Assembly (NCBI GenBank): GCA_019359045.1
Contig: JAHHIA010000001.1
Span: 248,001 to 312,000 of the forward strand
Length of the DNA: 64,000 bases
Source of the DNA: Scytolyngbya sp. HA4215-MV1
GTDB lineage: Bacteria > Cyanobacteriota > Cyanobacteriia > Leptolyngbyales > Leptolyngbyaceae
Direction of reading: 5' to 3'
Shown: positions 24,248 through 34,053 of the stretch, piece after piece
Position numbering within the stretch: the first letter of the stretch is position 1
How the letters are laid out: the number at the start of each line of letters is the position of its first letter
The notes under the pieces: generated by a model
Databases searched by the model: none
What the model was told of the DNA's origin: nothing
What the model saw: only the letters and a program-made list of their open reading frames with translations
Made by a program: the position numbers and the translations under genes

Positions 24248-27200
24248 TTGACTGATTCATCGGCTGCGTTTTCGCTACCGCCAGAAGAGCGACCTCTGGG
24301 GATTCAGCGCCCATTGCTGCTCCCGACTTCGCTGGGACAGTCGATGCTGCAACCCAAATTCCTCACGCCTTTAGGGGGACGATCTCTCACCGTCTTAAAC
24401 CCCTCTATTTTTATGGCAGGACAAGCCTCGCTGCAAGCGGACTGGAAACTGCCCTTTCAAGACTCACCTTTTTTCGACGCACCAGAATTGCCTCGATCGC
24501 CCACATCCACTCCATCTAGCCCTAACCTACAAACCCGTCCTATCGACTCTGCAACAACAGACAGTCATTCACCCGCTTCACCCACTCGTGAGATTGCAGC
24601 AGAAACAACTGCTGGCATAGAGGGCGCTGATCCAGAATCAGCTTTTGTAGAGTTTGCAGACCCCTCCTCCCCCGCACCCTCTTTCACAGAACCTTTTGTG
24701 GCAGAGACTTCTTTTGCAGACGCAGTGAATCCGTCAGTGCAGCCTCCCTCTCGCCCCGATCGCCCCGAATCTGCGCCCCAACCCAATACGCTTCTACCAA
24801 CCACATTCTCCTCACCGATCGCAGGTAGCTCCACACCTTCCAGAGCCGAGACGATCGCCCGCAGGATAGATTCAGCCCGTGTAGATTCAACAAATCTAGA
24901 TTTAGCCCGTGTAGATCCAACCAATTCAGATCCAACCAATTTAGATTCAACCAATTTAGATTCAACCAATTTAGATTCAACCAATTTAGATTCAACCAAT
25001 TTAGATTCAACCAATTTAGATTCAATCACTCAAACAAATGCGATTTCTACCCAGCCCTCAATAGAGAACCTTACTCCTTCTGGGGTTGAGTCGCCGATCG
25101 GGGCATCAATACCCCAATCAAGCGCGACCTCATCCTCATCCCCAATCGATCGATCTCGCCCAGAGACGATCTCAGCCATCCCATTCCCCTCAGTTCTTCA
25201 AGCTTCAGCGGAAGTCCCCCAGACTGCGTCTGCCTCAACGCCATTCCAGTCTGTTTCATCAGATGCCGTTGCTAAGAGCCTTCCGAATTCTCTTGCAGAA
25301 ACACCCACAGAATCTTTGCAAGAGAATGTCTCCCCCGATCCCCAAGATCCCACCAGTGTTATTGCAGAAACACCCGTAGAACCGCTTGGAGAAAGTTTCT
25401 CCCCGACAGGATTAGATCCGAAAGGCTTAGGCTTAGAGGCGGACAGTTCGCCAGAGCTTCAGCTGAAGTCAGAACTATTTCCATCCGAGTCAGAACCAGA
25501 AAGCATTGCGACTGCTTTCGCCGAACCCGCGATCGCCGCGGGTAGTGAATCAGCCGTAAACCCCGATCTCAATGCTACATCAGCAACTCAAAGTAGTGCA
25601 GCTTCTTTTGGCGAACCCACGATCTCCACAGGCAGTGCACCAGCCGTAGCTCTCGATCGCAAAGCCACACCCCCAGATTTACGCCGAGAGGAGACTTCGT
25701 TGCTCAGGTCTTCTGCGCCTGAGGACGTGGGTGAGACAATCGCACAGCCTAACCCTGAACTTTCGCCCCCAGAACAGACGGGAACTATAGACGAAACATC
25801 TCACTCGGAGACTTCAGACCTGGGGTTACCGCCGCAATCGACCACGAATTCCGGAGACTTCGCTCAAACGATTTCAACTACCTCGATCGCTTCAGATATC
25901 GCTACGAAAGCAGACTCATCGAATCTCTCAGACACAACAATTCGGGCAAAACCTGCGCGCTCTGCGGATGGATTGGTTGGATCGGACGGTGCGATTTTAG
26001 AGAGATCTCCTGGGTCAACCGAATTGCCTGGGGCAGATGTATTTACAGAGGCAACCCCATCGATCGCCTCAGATGGATCGATAGAAACAACGTCAGAAGC
26101 AACGTCATCGCTTGCTCCAGATACTACGATTGCAGCCAATCCATCGATCGCTGCCGATTCTAAAGCTTCATCAATTGCTCTAGATACCACGATTGCAGCC
26201 AATCCATCGATCGCCGCCAATTCCGAGGCTTCATCAACTTCTCCAGATACGACGACTGCCACCAAGCCATCAATCTCTGCTGATTCAACGGCAACGGCAC
26301 CCATCTCCGATCCAACCTCCTTATCCTCGTCCACGATTCAAGCAAGTCTGGAAAAGCCCTCCGAAGGTTTCTCCGATAGCAATTCTGAAGCCCGAATTCA
26401 AGCAGCACCTGTGGATTCTCTTGAAGAAGCTTCATTCAATGAGATTTCTGGCTCATCATTCGCCACACCTGCGTTTACTACGACGCCTGATCAGGTGGAA
26501 AATCATATTCCCTCACTGGAACCCCCTGCAGATCAAAATCAATCGCAAGCTGCTGAAACTTCTAAGGCTGAAGCGATCGCACCATCTGAATCATCGAATT
26601 CTCAGAGTAATTCGTCTACAGGGAATACCTCCACGGCAGAAACATCGCAAGTTGTTGAGTCTGCCACGGCTGAAGCGATCGCACCATCTGAATCGTCGAA
26701 TCAGATTGATCCGTCTACAGGGAATAGTTCCACATCAGACATATCACTATCCGCAATACAATCTGCATCCACGATCGTTGATCCGGTTATGGAGCCTACG
26801 GATGGGCAACCAACCTCGATCAACTATCCCCAAAGCAACGATCCAGAGGCATCTCCTGCGACTCTTCAAGCCAAAGGGCAAAGCTCCTCACAGACATCGT
26901 TAGATCCAGCTAGAGGTGATGTTGCAGCAACCAGCAATATCGATGTTACGGAAGCAACAGGTACAAAACAAGCAATTCCAGAAACAGGTAACTTGGGTCA
27001 ACAAGAAACCTCCTATATAGCCAGCATAAAGACACCTAGGATTGACACAGAATCAGTAATTTCAGATATATCCTTGATCAATCGGAAAGCCGCGTTGAGT
27101 TCAGAGACGCAAATTGACGCTTCCGTGAATGATTTCGAGAATACTGAAACACCTGAGATATCTACGGTCTTTGTGTCATCATCTGAACCCTCTACACTTT

Positions 27201-29269
27201 CACCATCCCTATCTGAAATCGCCTCAGAAAGCCATATTCCAGAATCTCCAGTACAGCGTTCAGAAGCGATATCGGCTGAAACTGCATCGGCTGAAGCTAA
27301 GACTTTAGAAAATCAACGATCGGACGCCGCGATCGTATCCTCCGATCCCTCAATCGCAGAGCACCCACTGGCTTCACCGATCGAAGCAGATCGCCCGTCT
27401 GACTCATCGCCCTCTCTCATCAATCGTGCACTCTCAGCGGCAGAGACTTCACAACCTGAATCTGCCCTGCCCACAACTAACTTACCCGAAGCCAGCCTGC
27501 CCTCGACCGATCTTTCTGAAGACAGTTCCTCCCAAGTTAGTCTCACTGCACCTGTAGATTCGTTGGCATCCCAAGTTAGCCCCACTGCACCCGTAGATTC
27601 ATTGGCAGCAGATTCTCAATCGTTTCCTGCATCGGAACGAGAGCAACCAACCTCACCTGCCTCACTTGAATTATCCCCAGCCCGGTCGGCATTCTCTACA
27701 TCGGAACTAGAACACCCAACCCCGACTGAATTATCCTCAACTCAGTCTGAATCCTCTGTCCAGCCCACGCTTCAGCGACGAGAAGAACCGACACCGTTGC
27801 AGTCTGCGCCGATCGTTCCTCCGCCTGAATCGGCTACCCGTTTGCCCTCGCTATCGCTTGATTCTGAATCCTCTGTTCAACCCACGCTTCAGCGACGAGA
27901 AGAAACAACACCGTTGCAGTCTGCGCCGATCGTTCCTCCGCCTGAATCGGCTACCCGTTTGCCCTCGCTATCGCTTGATTCTGAATCCTCTGTTCAACCC
28001 ACGCTTCAGCGACGAGAAGAAACGACACCGTTGCAGCCTACGCCGATCGTTCCTCCGCCTGAATCGACCGCCAGTTTGCCCTCGCTATCGCTTGATACGG
28101 CTGACACTGTGACTTCTCCAGATACTCAGCGAGCTGAACCTGTCATTCAACCAGAATCTGCGATCGCAGCTCCAGTTGTACCATCAGAGGAAAAAGCTTT
28201 CGCCTCAGAAGAATCTGCATCAACCGCCTTTTCCCAATCCCCCCCAACCGATTTCTTAAGTCAAACTACCCAAACTGAGCGCTTGCTCAAGTCCCCAACA
28301 CCACCCAATGCAATAGACAATGCGGCTTCGCTTTCAAGCGACGAAGTGAGTGCTCAACCGTCTATTGCACGGACTGAACAGCCTGCAATCCAGCGCCGCA
28401 TGGGAACAGATGATGGGCTGCAACCGACCGAAAGCGATCATGAGACGATCGCAGAAAGCGTGAACCGTCAGCCAAGCGAGTTGCCAGAATTGCCCACCAC
28501 CCTCCAGCGGTTGTCGGTTTGGGAACCTCTAGTGCAGATGCAACCCCTGTCTTCCACGATCGTCCCTTCCCAAAATCGACCCTTTCCCAATCAATCGTCT
28601 GCGGCAACCACTCCTCTCAACCAGCAAAACCTTCTGTCTCGATTTTCTAATTCTGAATCGCCTGTTTCTGAACTATCTGTCTCTGAGCGATCGACTTCTG
28701 AACCTCCCCTTTCTGAACAACTCCTTCCTAAACAGCCATTTCCTGATCCACCGATTGCGAGAAAGCCACAAAAACCTGACACACAACAATCTGACAGAGC
28801 AACCTCTGAGAGGGCTTCTGCGCCATCGGAATGGTCGAGTATTGCCGAGTTGTTTGAATCATCCGTAAGTTCTCGTTCTGAATCCCAACCCACTGCCTAT
28901 GCCGAGTCGCGCTCAGCCGTTGATCCGGCGCCTCCACGAACCAATGATTCTGAGTCACCTTGGCTGAGTGAGCCGGAACTGCGATCAACTGAAGACTCAA
29001 CCATGGACGGCTACAGCGATCTCAACCTATACTCCCCTCAATCTGCCCCTCCAAACATCATCCAAACTTTTCCCGAAACATCTGCGGCAACCACGCAGCC
29101 AAACACCACTGCCCCATCCGAGCACAGCGCCGACGCTACAGCCTCCCAACCTAAAGCCACTCCAGAACAATTTGAACGGCTTGCCCAGGAGGTCTATCGC
29201 ATGGTAAGACAACGTCTTGCGCTAGAGCGTGAGCGCAGTGGTCCAATCTACTCAGGGCGATTGCTGTAG
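24248..29269 (+). CDS. Giant disordered Ser/Thr/Pro-rich eCIS protein
   Basis: The 1673-residue product begins at TTG with an AGGGAGG ribosome site 5-6 bases upstream. Residues 1-80 are a folded-looking start (LGIQRPLLLPTSLGQSML). Residues ~80-1600 are low complexity, rich in Ser, Thr, Ala, Pro, Glu, with no hydrophobic core, and contain DSTNL pentapeptide repeats and a 39-residue repeat present three times. The last ~40 residues carry a helix LAQEVYRMVRQRLALERERS found in short eCIS proteins. The frame is unbroken over 5 kb. In other loci the protein at this position is far shorter, so the disordered part may be an expansion. Role unknown; scaffold or linker in the baseplate region is possible. 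Confidence 0.75.
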   Translation: MTDSSAAFSLPPEERPLGIQRPLLLPTSLGQSMLQPKFLTPLGGRSLTVLNPSIFMAGQASLQADWKLPFQDSPFFDAPELPRSPTSTPSSPNLQTRPIDSATTDSHSPASPTREIAAETTAGIEGADPESAFVEFADPSSPAPSFTEPFVAETSFADAVNPSVQPPSRPDRPESAPQPNTLLPTTFSSPIAGSSTPSRAETIARRIDSARVDSTNLDLARVDPTNSDPTNLDSTNLDSTNLDSTNLDSTNLDSTNLDSITQTNAISTQPSIENLTPSGVESPIGASIPQSSATSSSSPIDRSRPETISAIPFPSVLQASAEVPQTASASTPFQSVSSDAVAKSLPNSLAETPTESLQENVSPDPQDPTSVIAETPVEPLGESFSPTGLDPKGLGLEADSSPELQLKSELFPSESEPESIATAFAEPAIAAGSESAVNPDLNATSATQSSAASFGEPTISTGSAPAVALDRKATPPDLRREETSLLRSSAPEDVGETIAQPNPELSPPEQTGTIDETSHSETSDLGLPPQSTTNSGDFAQTISTTSIASDIATKADSSNLSDTTIRAKPARSADGLVGSDGAILERSPGSTELPGADVFTEATPSIASDGSIETTSEATSSLAPDTTIAANPSIAADSKASSIALDTTIAANPSIAANSEASSTSPDTTTATKPSISADSTATAPISDPTSLSSSTIQASLEKPSEGFSDSNSEARIQAAPVDSLEEASFNEISGSSFATPAFTTTPDQVENHIPSLEPPADQNQSQAAETSKAEAIAPSESSNSQSNSSTGNTSTAETSQVVESATAEAIAPSESSNQIDPSTGNSSTSDISLSAIQSASTIVDPVMEPTDGQPTSINYPQSNDPEASPATLQAKGQSSSQTSLDPARGDVAATSNIDVTEATGTKQAIPETGNLGQQETSYIASIKTPRIDTESVISDISLINRKAALSSETQIDASVNDFENTETPEISTVFVSSSEPSTLSPSLSEIASESHIPESPVQRSEAISAETASAEAKTLENQRSDAAIVSSDPSIAEHPLASPIEADRPSDSSPSLINRALSAAETSQPESALPTTNLPEASLPSTDLSEDSSSQVSLTAPVDSLASQVSPTAPVDSLAADSQSFPASEREQPTSPASLELSPARSAFSTSELEHPTPTELSSTQSESSVQPTLQRREEPTPLQSAPIVPPPESATRLPSLSLDSESSVQPTLQRREETTPLQSAPIVPPPESATRLPSLSLDSESSVQPTLQRREETTPLQPTPIVPPPESTASLPSLSLDTADTVTSPDTQRAEPVIQPESAIAAPVVPSEEKAFASEESASTAFSQSPPTDFLSQTTQTERLLKSPTPPNAIDNAASLSSDEVSAQPSIARTEQPAIQRRMGTDDGLQPTESDHETIAESVNRQPSELPELPTTLQRLSVWEPLVQMQPLSSTIVPSQNRPFPNQSSAATTPLNQQNLLSRFSNSESPVSELSVSERSTSEPPLSEQLLPKQPFPDPPIARKPQKPDTQQSDRATSERASAPSEWSSIAELFESSVSSRSESQPTAYAESRSAVDPAPPRTNDSESPWLSEPELRSTEDSTMDGYSDLNLYSPQSAPPNIIQTFPETSAATTQPNTTAPSEHSADATASQPKATPEQFERLAQEVYRMVRQRLALERERSGPIYSGRLL
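24889..25026 (+). repeat. 15-bp in-frame tandem repeats (DSTNL)
   Basis: A 15-base unit GATTCAACCAATTTA is repeated five times perfectly, flanked by degenerate copies. It encodes DSTNL pentapeptides inside the giant eCIS protein. Confidence 0.9.
27746..28098 (+). repeat. Three 117-bp in-frame tandem repeats
   Basis: A 117-base unit (39 residues; SESSVQPTLQRREE, APIVPPPESATRLPSLSLD) occurs three times almost identically inside the giant eCIS protein, indicating recent duplication. Confidence 0.9.
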
Positions 29270-29290
29270 TCTTTTAGGAGGTGACCGACT

Positions 29291-29821
29291 ATGACATTAG
29301 AAAAGGTAAAACTGATTCCTGTAGACAACGAAGCCACAAAGATTGAGTTCATGTTCAATCCGAACGAGCTAAAGTTTAGTCGAAGTGTCAACATTGAGCA
29401 ATCGCAAGGCTCGCGAACTAAATCAGGACAAAATAAAACCAGCTTCAAACATCCCAATCCTTACCAACTCACCATTAGTAACATCATTCTCGACACTTAT
29501 GAAAATAGCAAAGGACAACAGAACGTCCTGGAACCTCTCAAGCCTTTTACAGATGCTGTTGCTTATGTGAAAGAAGGCAAAGCGTCGGCAAAACGTCCCC
29601 CAATCTATCTGTTTAGCTGGGGTGCCAACGTCTATCTGCGATGTTTCATTAAAAGCTGTAATTTCCGGTTGACCATGTTCTTACCTGATGGGACGCCTGT
29701 CCGGGCTGTTGTCGATCTGACCCTGGAGCAAGTCGATGACAGCACTCCCAAGCCTGGACAGGGCACCCCCAATGTCAGCCAAGGACAGCGCACCAGCCAG
29801 GGGAGACCCTTGCTCAATTAG
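29291..29821 (+). CDS. eCIS tube/baseplate connector (Pvc7/Afp7-like)
   Basis: The 176-residue protein begins MTLEKVKLIPVDNEATKIEF, then FMFNPNELKFSRSVN, which is the N-terminal signature of the CIS tube protein domain (Pvc7/Afp7). FSWGANVYLRCFIKSCNFRL and FLPDGTPVRAVVDLTLEQVD match the middle beta sheet. The C-terminal LysM domain of longer Afp7 homologues is absent; the protein ends in a Gly/Gln/Pro tail. It connects the tube to the central spike. An AGGAGG site lies just before the ATG. Confidence 0.88.
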   Translation: MTLEKVKLIPVDNEATKIEFMFNPNELKFSRSVNIEQSQGSRTKSGQNKTSFKHPNPYQLTISNIILDTYENSKGQQNVLEPLKPFTDAVAYVKEGKASAKRPPIYLFSWGANVYLRCFIKSCNFRLTMFLPDGTPVRAVVDLTLEQVDDSTPKPGQGTPNVSQGQRTSQGRPLLN

Positions 29822-29901
29822 TCGCGATCGTCACTCCCACAGCGATCGCAAACCTCGTTATTGATCTCAAATCTACTCACTGATCCATTGGGAAGAAAGG
29901 A

Positions 29902-31782
29902 ATGCCGCAATTTACTTATGCTTCTGAACCCCATTTAGAAATTGATGGGCAACCTGCCACCGAAAAGTTGCTGGAGGATGTTTTGCAAATCTCGATCGAA
30001 GAGAGTTTGCATTTACCCAGCATGTTTACGATCGTTGTCAAAAACGCGGCATTTCCAGGGCAGACCAATAAACCCACCTTGAGTCCGGGTGGTCGTAATG
30101 AGGAATGGGAACACGCCGCTTTATTTGAGATCGGTAAATCGATTCGGATTGGTTTTACCAATAGTGCAACCGAAGCGAACGAATTTGATGAGCAAGAAAA
30201 AAAATGGCTCTTATCCGGAGAAATCACCGCGATCGAAACCCACTTCACATCGGGATCGCAAGCTCCGATGATTATTCGGGGCTATGATTCTTCTCATCGC
30301 TTGCATCGAGGGAGCCACAATCGATCGTTCCAAAACATGACCGATACAGACATTGTCAGTACCATCGTTCGAGAAGTCGGTATCTCAACGGGTACACTCG
30401 ACCAGAGCGGCAATCCCCACGATTACATTTTTCAAGAAAATCAGACGAATATGGAATTCTTGCGGGAACGAGCTGCCCGCAATGGTTTTGAACTTTTTGT
30501 CCAGGATGCTAAACTCCATTTTCGCAAACCCAAGCAAGACGAAGCACTAGAACTGACTTGGCTAAAGGAATTGACCAGTTTTCAGGTACGGGTGACCAGT
30601 GCGGAACAAGTGAATGAGGTGGAAGTACGCGGTTGGGACTATAAACAACAAAAAGCGATCGTCGCAACTTGTAGTAGAAGCATCATCCTCACTGAAACCC
30701 AGTATGGCAAAGGGCAAAAGACGAGTTCTGTCTTTCAAGGCAAGCCCACTTCTCCGAAACTGATTGTGGTAGATCAACCCATTTATAACCAACAAGAAGC
30801 CGACAAAATGGCTCAGGCGTTGTTCAATGAGTTGTCTGATGAATTTGTCCACGCCGACGCACGAGCACAAGGGCATCCTGCAATTCGTCCAGGACGAGTG
30901 GTCACCCTCAAAGGCATGGGCAAATACAGCGGCAAATACTACATCACCGAAACCCACCACATTTTTAGCGAACGAATCTATACAACTGCATTTAGTGTGC
31001 GAGGTTTGCGCGGTGGCGATTTGTTCTCATTGCTTTCGCCTCCCAATCGTCTGAATCCCGGGCAAACGCTGCTCATTGGCAAAGTTACCAACAACTCAGA
31101 CCCAGAAAACATGGGACGAGTTCGGGTCAAGTTTCCCACGCTGACGGAGGAACATGAAAGTCATTGGGCAAGAGTGGTGACGATCGGGGCAGGCAAAGAT
31201 CGGGGTTTCGATTGTCTACCCGAAATTGATGACGAGGTGCTGGTTGGCTTTGAACATGGCGATATTCACCGTCCTTATGTGATTGGCGGACTGTGGAACG
31301 GCAACAACAGCCCCCCCGAAAAAGTAGGGGATTCAGTGACCAGTAGCAAAGTTAGGGTTCGCACGTTCAAAACCCGGACAGGGCACCAGATGCAGTTTGT
31401 AGAAGAAGACAAAGGCAGTAGCAAAAAAGGCATCTATATCACGACGATCGCAGGCAGCCAGATTCACGCGAACGATAGTGACAAGTTTGTGGAAGTAAAA
31501 ACGATTGATGGACACAAACTGCGATTTGACGATGCCAGCAAAACCGTTAGCATGACCTCTACTGGAGATGTGGAGACCAAAGCAGGCGGTACAGGCGCTT
31601 CTCGCAAAATTAGCTTGAAAGCAGGTGAAATTTCTTTAACAGGCACTCAAAAAATTACATTAAGCGTTGGTGCAAGTATAATTGAAGTCAGCGCCACTGG
31701 AATTAAATTGCAGGCTCCAAAGATCGATATCCAGGGTGCGGCAATGGTGCAAATTCAGGGTGCGCTCATCAAGCTAAATTAG
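29902..31782 (+). CDS. eCIS central spike protein (VgrG/Pvc8-like)
   Basis: The 626-residue protein fuses gp27-like domains (about residues 1-380; MPQFTYASEPHLEIDGQPAT, IRGYDSSHRLHRGSHNRSFQ, REVGISTGTL, ERAARNGFELFVQD) to a gp5-like OB fold (about 390-470; TLLIGKVTNNSDPENMGRVR, LPEIDDEVLVGFEHGDIHRP). A C-terminal beta-helix needle region follows. This is the spike trimer at the centre of the baseplate. No PAAR tip gene is seen nearby. It lies 26 bases before the cargo gene, so both are likely co-transcribed. Confidence 0.95.
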   Translation: MPQFTYASEPHLEIDGQPATEKLLEDVLQISIEESLHLPSMFTIVVKNAAFPGQTNKPTLSPGGRNEEWEHAALFEIGKSIRIGFTNSATEANEFDEQEKKWLLSGEITAIETHFTSGSQAPMIIRGYDSSHRLHRGSHNRSFQNMTDTDIVSTIVREVGISTGTLDQSGNPHDYIFQENQTNMEFLRERAARNGFELFVQDAKLHFRKPKQDEALELTWLKELTSFQVRVTSAEQVNEVEVRGWDYKQQKAIVATCSRSIILTETQYGKGQKTSSVFQGKPTSPKLIVVDQPIYNQQEADKMAQALFNELSDEFVHADARAQGHPAIRPGRVVTLKGMGKYSGKYYITETHHIFSERIYTTAFSVRGLRGGDLFSLLSPPNRLNPGQTLLIGKVTNNSDPENMGRVRVKFPTLTEEHESHWARVVTIGAGKDRGFDCLPEIDDEVLVGFEHGDIHRPYVIGGLWNGNNSPPEKVGDSVTSSKVRVRTFKTRTGHQMQFVEEDKGSSKKGIYITTIAGSQIHANDSDKFVEVKTIDGHKLRFDDASKTVSMTSTGDVETKAGGTGASRKISLKAGEISLTGTQKITLSVGASIIEVSATGIKLQAPKIDIQGAAMVQIQGALIKLN

Positions 31783-31808
31783 GACACTTCAACCGATATC
31801 GAGGTTGT

Positions 31809-33032
31809 ATGACATCGCATGCTCAACCCCAACGCCACCCCCAAGCGTCAGGCGATCGTTTCGCTGCCAAGATCCAACCCCGCCCCTTCCATGATCCGCT
31901 CTACGACCCATCCCATTGCGCCACCGCCGATTTTTCCCATGTGGATTTGTTTAGCCACGCCCCTCAGCGAAGTCCGATTCAGGCGAAGCTGGCAAGAGAT
32001 GAAGGACAAAGTGAGCAAAATTTGCCTGCTCGTGAAGCATCCAGTGCTGTACAGCAAAATAGTCATGTACAGCAAGAAAATGTATCAAACAGCGATTGTT
32101 TAATTCGGTCTCTTTCACCAACTAATCTAATTCAGAGAAACCTAGAAGTAACCTTCCAGAGTAGTGGTAACACCATTACTGGGTTAACTGCAAAAGGAAG
32201 GCCACGCGGTTGGGGTGCACAAGTAACGAAAAAAATCAAACCAGGAGAGGGGGAATCTAGGGGACATATTATAGAGTGGAGTACAAGATTAAGAGCATTT
32301 ATAGAAGATGCTAAGCAACTAGGAAAAGCTAATTTTTTAAAGAAATATGACTTTCAAGATGGAGCAGATACAGCAATAAAAGATCAAATTCATAAGTATT
32401 TAGTGGGATTTTATAATGATCTGAAAAATATTGCTATCAATGATACGGAAAAAGACAATGATGCTGGTGGAGAAGCTAACAAATTGGCTCAAGAAATAGA
32501 TCAAACTACTAATCAAGAGCTACGGCTAGAAAAAATTAAGAAATTATTTCCGCTATCCTTCAACCCTGGCAAAAATAAGGCAGAAGGCTTGAAGCGATTA
32601 CCTCAGTATCTCGATGAATTTAGTACGGCATGGGGTGTATCCAAAGAAACCGTTTCTCAATGGGCTAAAGCGCAAGAAGATTGGAAAAGTGCTGACACTG
32701 AGGAGACAAAAGCGGAAATCGTTGATACAAGTCAAAATGTAACGGATGAGAATGAGACTCAACTTCCAACAAGCGAACCCATGGAAGCTGAAGCTGAGAC
32801 TAATCATCCTAACGTTGTTGTTCCAGTTCGGCGAGGTCGTCCACCCCGAAGACATTTAAGGGTAAGACAAGTTTGGAGGAGACAATATCGAGATGTTCTT
32901 CCTTATCCAGAATTTAGGAGGATATATCGTTATTGGTTTACTCGATCTTTTAGACAACCTCGCTCTATGCAACGTATCTTTCGCTTCAGATATCCTACTT
33001 TCCGCATTTATTTGAGATCGATCGGATTATAA
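31809..33032 (+). CDS. Candidate eCIS cargo protein, leader plus unknown domain
   Basis: The 407-residue protein has an N-terminal leader (about residues 18-62) with KIQPRPF, ADFSHVDLFSHAPQRSPIQA and so on. The same layout occurs at the start of the 1911-residue protein at 37247. Residues ~120-330 are a Lys-rich, AT-rich-coded domain with WGAQVTKKIKPGEGESRGHI, IEWSTRLRAFIED, which I do not recognise. The C-terminal ~70 residues are very basic (RRGRPPRRHLRVRQ, many Arg/Tyr). The position right after the spike gene and the shared leader suggest a loaded effector. Base composition from about 32200 on is clearly lower in GC than the neighbours, a sign of acquired payload. Confidence 0.7.
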   Translation: MTSHAQPQRHPQASGDRFAAKIQPRPFHDPLYDPSHCATADFSHVDLFSHAPQRSPIQAKLARDEGQSEQNLPAREASSAVQQNSHVQQENVSNSDCLIRSLSPTNLIQRNLEVTFQSSGNTITGLTAKGRPRGWGAQVTKKIKPGEGESRGHIIEWSTRLRAFIEDAKQLGKANFLKKYDFQDGADTAIKDQIHKYLVGFYNDLKNIAINDTEKDNDAGGEANKLAQEIDQTTNQELRLEKIKKLFPLSFNPGKNKAEGLKRLPQYLDEFSTAWGVSKETVSQWAKAQEDWKSADTEETKAEIVDTSQNVTDENETQLPTSEPMEAEAETNHPNVVVPVRRGRPPRRHLRVRQVWRRQYRDVLPYPEFRRIYRYWFTRSFRQPRSMQRIFRFRYPTFRIYLRSIGL

Positions 33033-33091
33033 GTACCATGTTGTTATTCTCTATCAAATTGGGTCATTTAGAAATTCAGATCCTGGAATTT

Positions 33092-33857
33092 CTAAAGATT
33101 TCGGGGATCTCGCTTTGTGCAACAATTTGAGTCAACGATCGCGTATCTTAGTCCTTTGAAAAAACGTGCTTCAATTTCATTCGCAGCCAAAGGTTTAGAA
33201 AATAGATAACCTTGACCCAACTCACAATCCAACTGTTGTAACCATTGTTGTTGTTGCTGAGTCTCAATCCCCTCCGCTACTGTTGCCAAACCCAATTGGT
33301 TACTCAAGGCAATAATGGTGTTGACGACTTGGTAATTGCGGTTATCCGGTTGCATTTGCCCCACAAAAGAGCGATCGATCTTGAGAAAATCCGCAGGCAA
33401 GCGATGCAGATAATTGAGGGACGAATAGCCTGTACCAAAATCATCAATACTGATTTGAACCTTTCTGGCTTTGAGTTGGTTGAGCAACTCAATCGTTTTA
33501 TTGATGTCTTCCACCAACATGCTTTCGGTAATTTCTAAGGTTAGGCAATCTCCCGTTAGTCCTGCTTGCTCCAAAACTTGATCGATCGCTTCCATCAAAT
33601 CCGTTTTTCCGCAAAATTTGCGCCGAGAGGTTCACACTGATTTTCAGCGGCACATCACTGAGAAACTGTTTCTTCCAGTTTGCCAATTGCTCACAGGCAG
33701 ATTGCAACACCCATTGGTCCAGCGGGACAATTAATCCCGTTTCTTCGGCGATCGGCACAAACTCAACTGGCGAAACAAACCCTCGCGTGGGGTGCCGCCA
33801 ACGCACCAGGGCTTCAAACCCAATCAGCCGATCGTTGTAACGCTTGGGACTGTGGGG
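33092..33857 (-). pseudogene. EAL-domain phosphodiesterase pseudogene
   Basis: On the minus strand the EAL motif appears at the start (RLIGFEALVRWRHPTRG), continuing to SVNLSAQ, then a frameshift near 33600. The second frame carries ITESMLVEDI, IDDFGTGYSSLNYLHRLPAD, LKIDRSFV and EGIET, and ends at 33092. No N-terminal GGDEF or sensor domain is left; the frame hits a stop at 33858. The EAL domain would hydrolyse c-di-GMP, but the frameshift and truncation make this copy inactive unless the frameshift is a sequencing error. Confidence 0.8.
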
Positions 33858-34053
33858 TTACCCTACAGCAAGCAATCTACACGGACTCAACCCAATCTTA
33901 CAGCCGTTTTCATTTGCATGAGCCATACTCAGACCCATCGGCTCATTCACCGAACTGTGGCTGACTCGTCCCAAATTAAGAGTTCCCGATGCAGGGGCGC
34001 ATAGTCAAAATGCGCAGGTCTTGCCGGAACCAGACGATCGTGGGATTCATGGA

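Noticed and set aside
24565-25029. Minus-strand open frame opposite the DSTNL repeat
   Set aside because: It is the mirror of a low-complexity repeat; no start signals and the plus-strand frame is 5 kb long.
25864-26334. Minus-strand 156-residue open frame inside the giant eCIS gene
   Set aside because: Low-complexity shadow of the plus-strand coding sequence.
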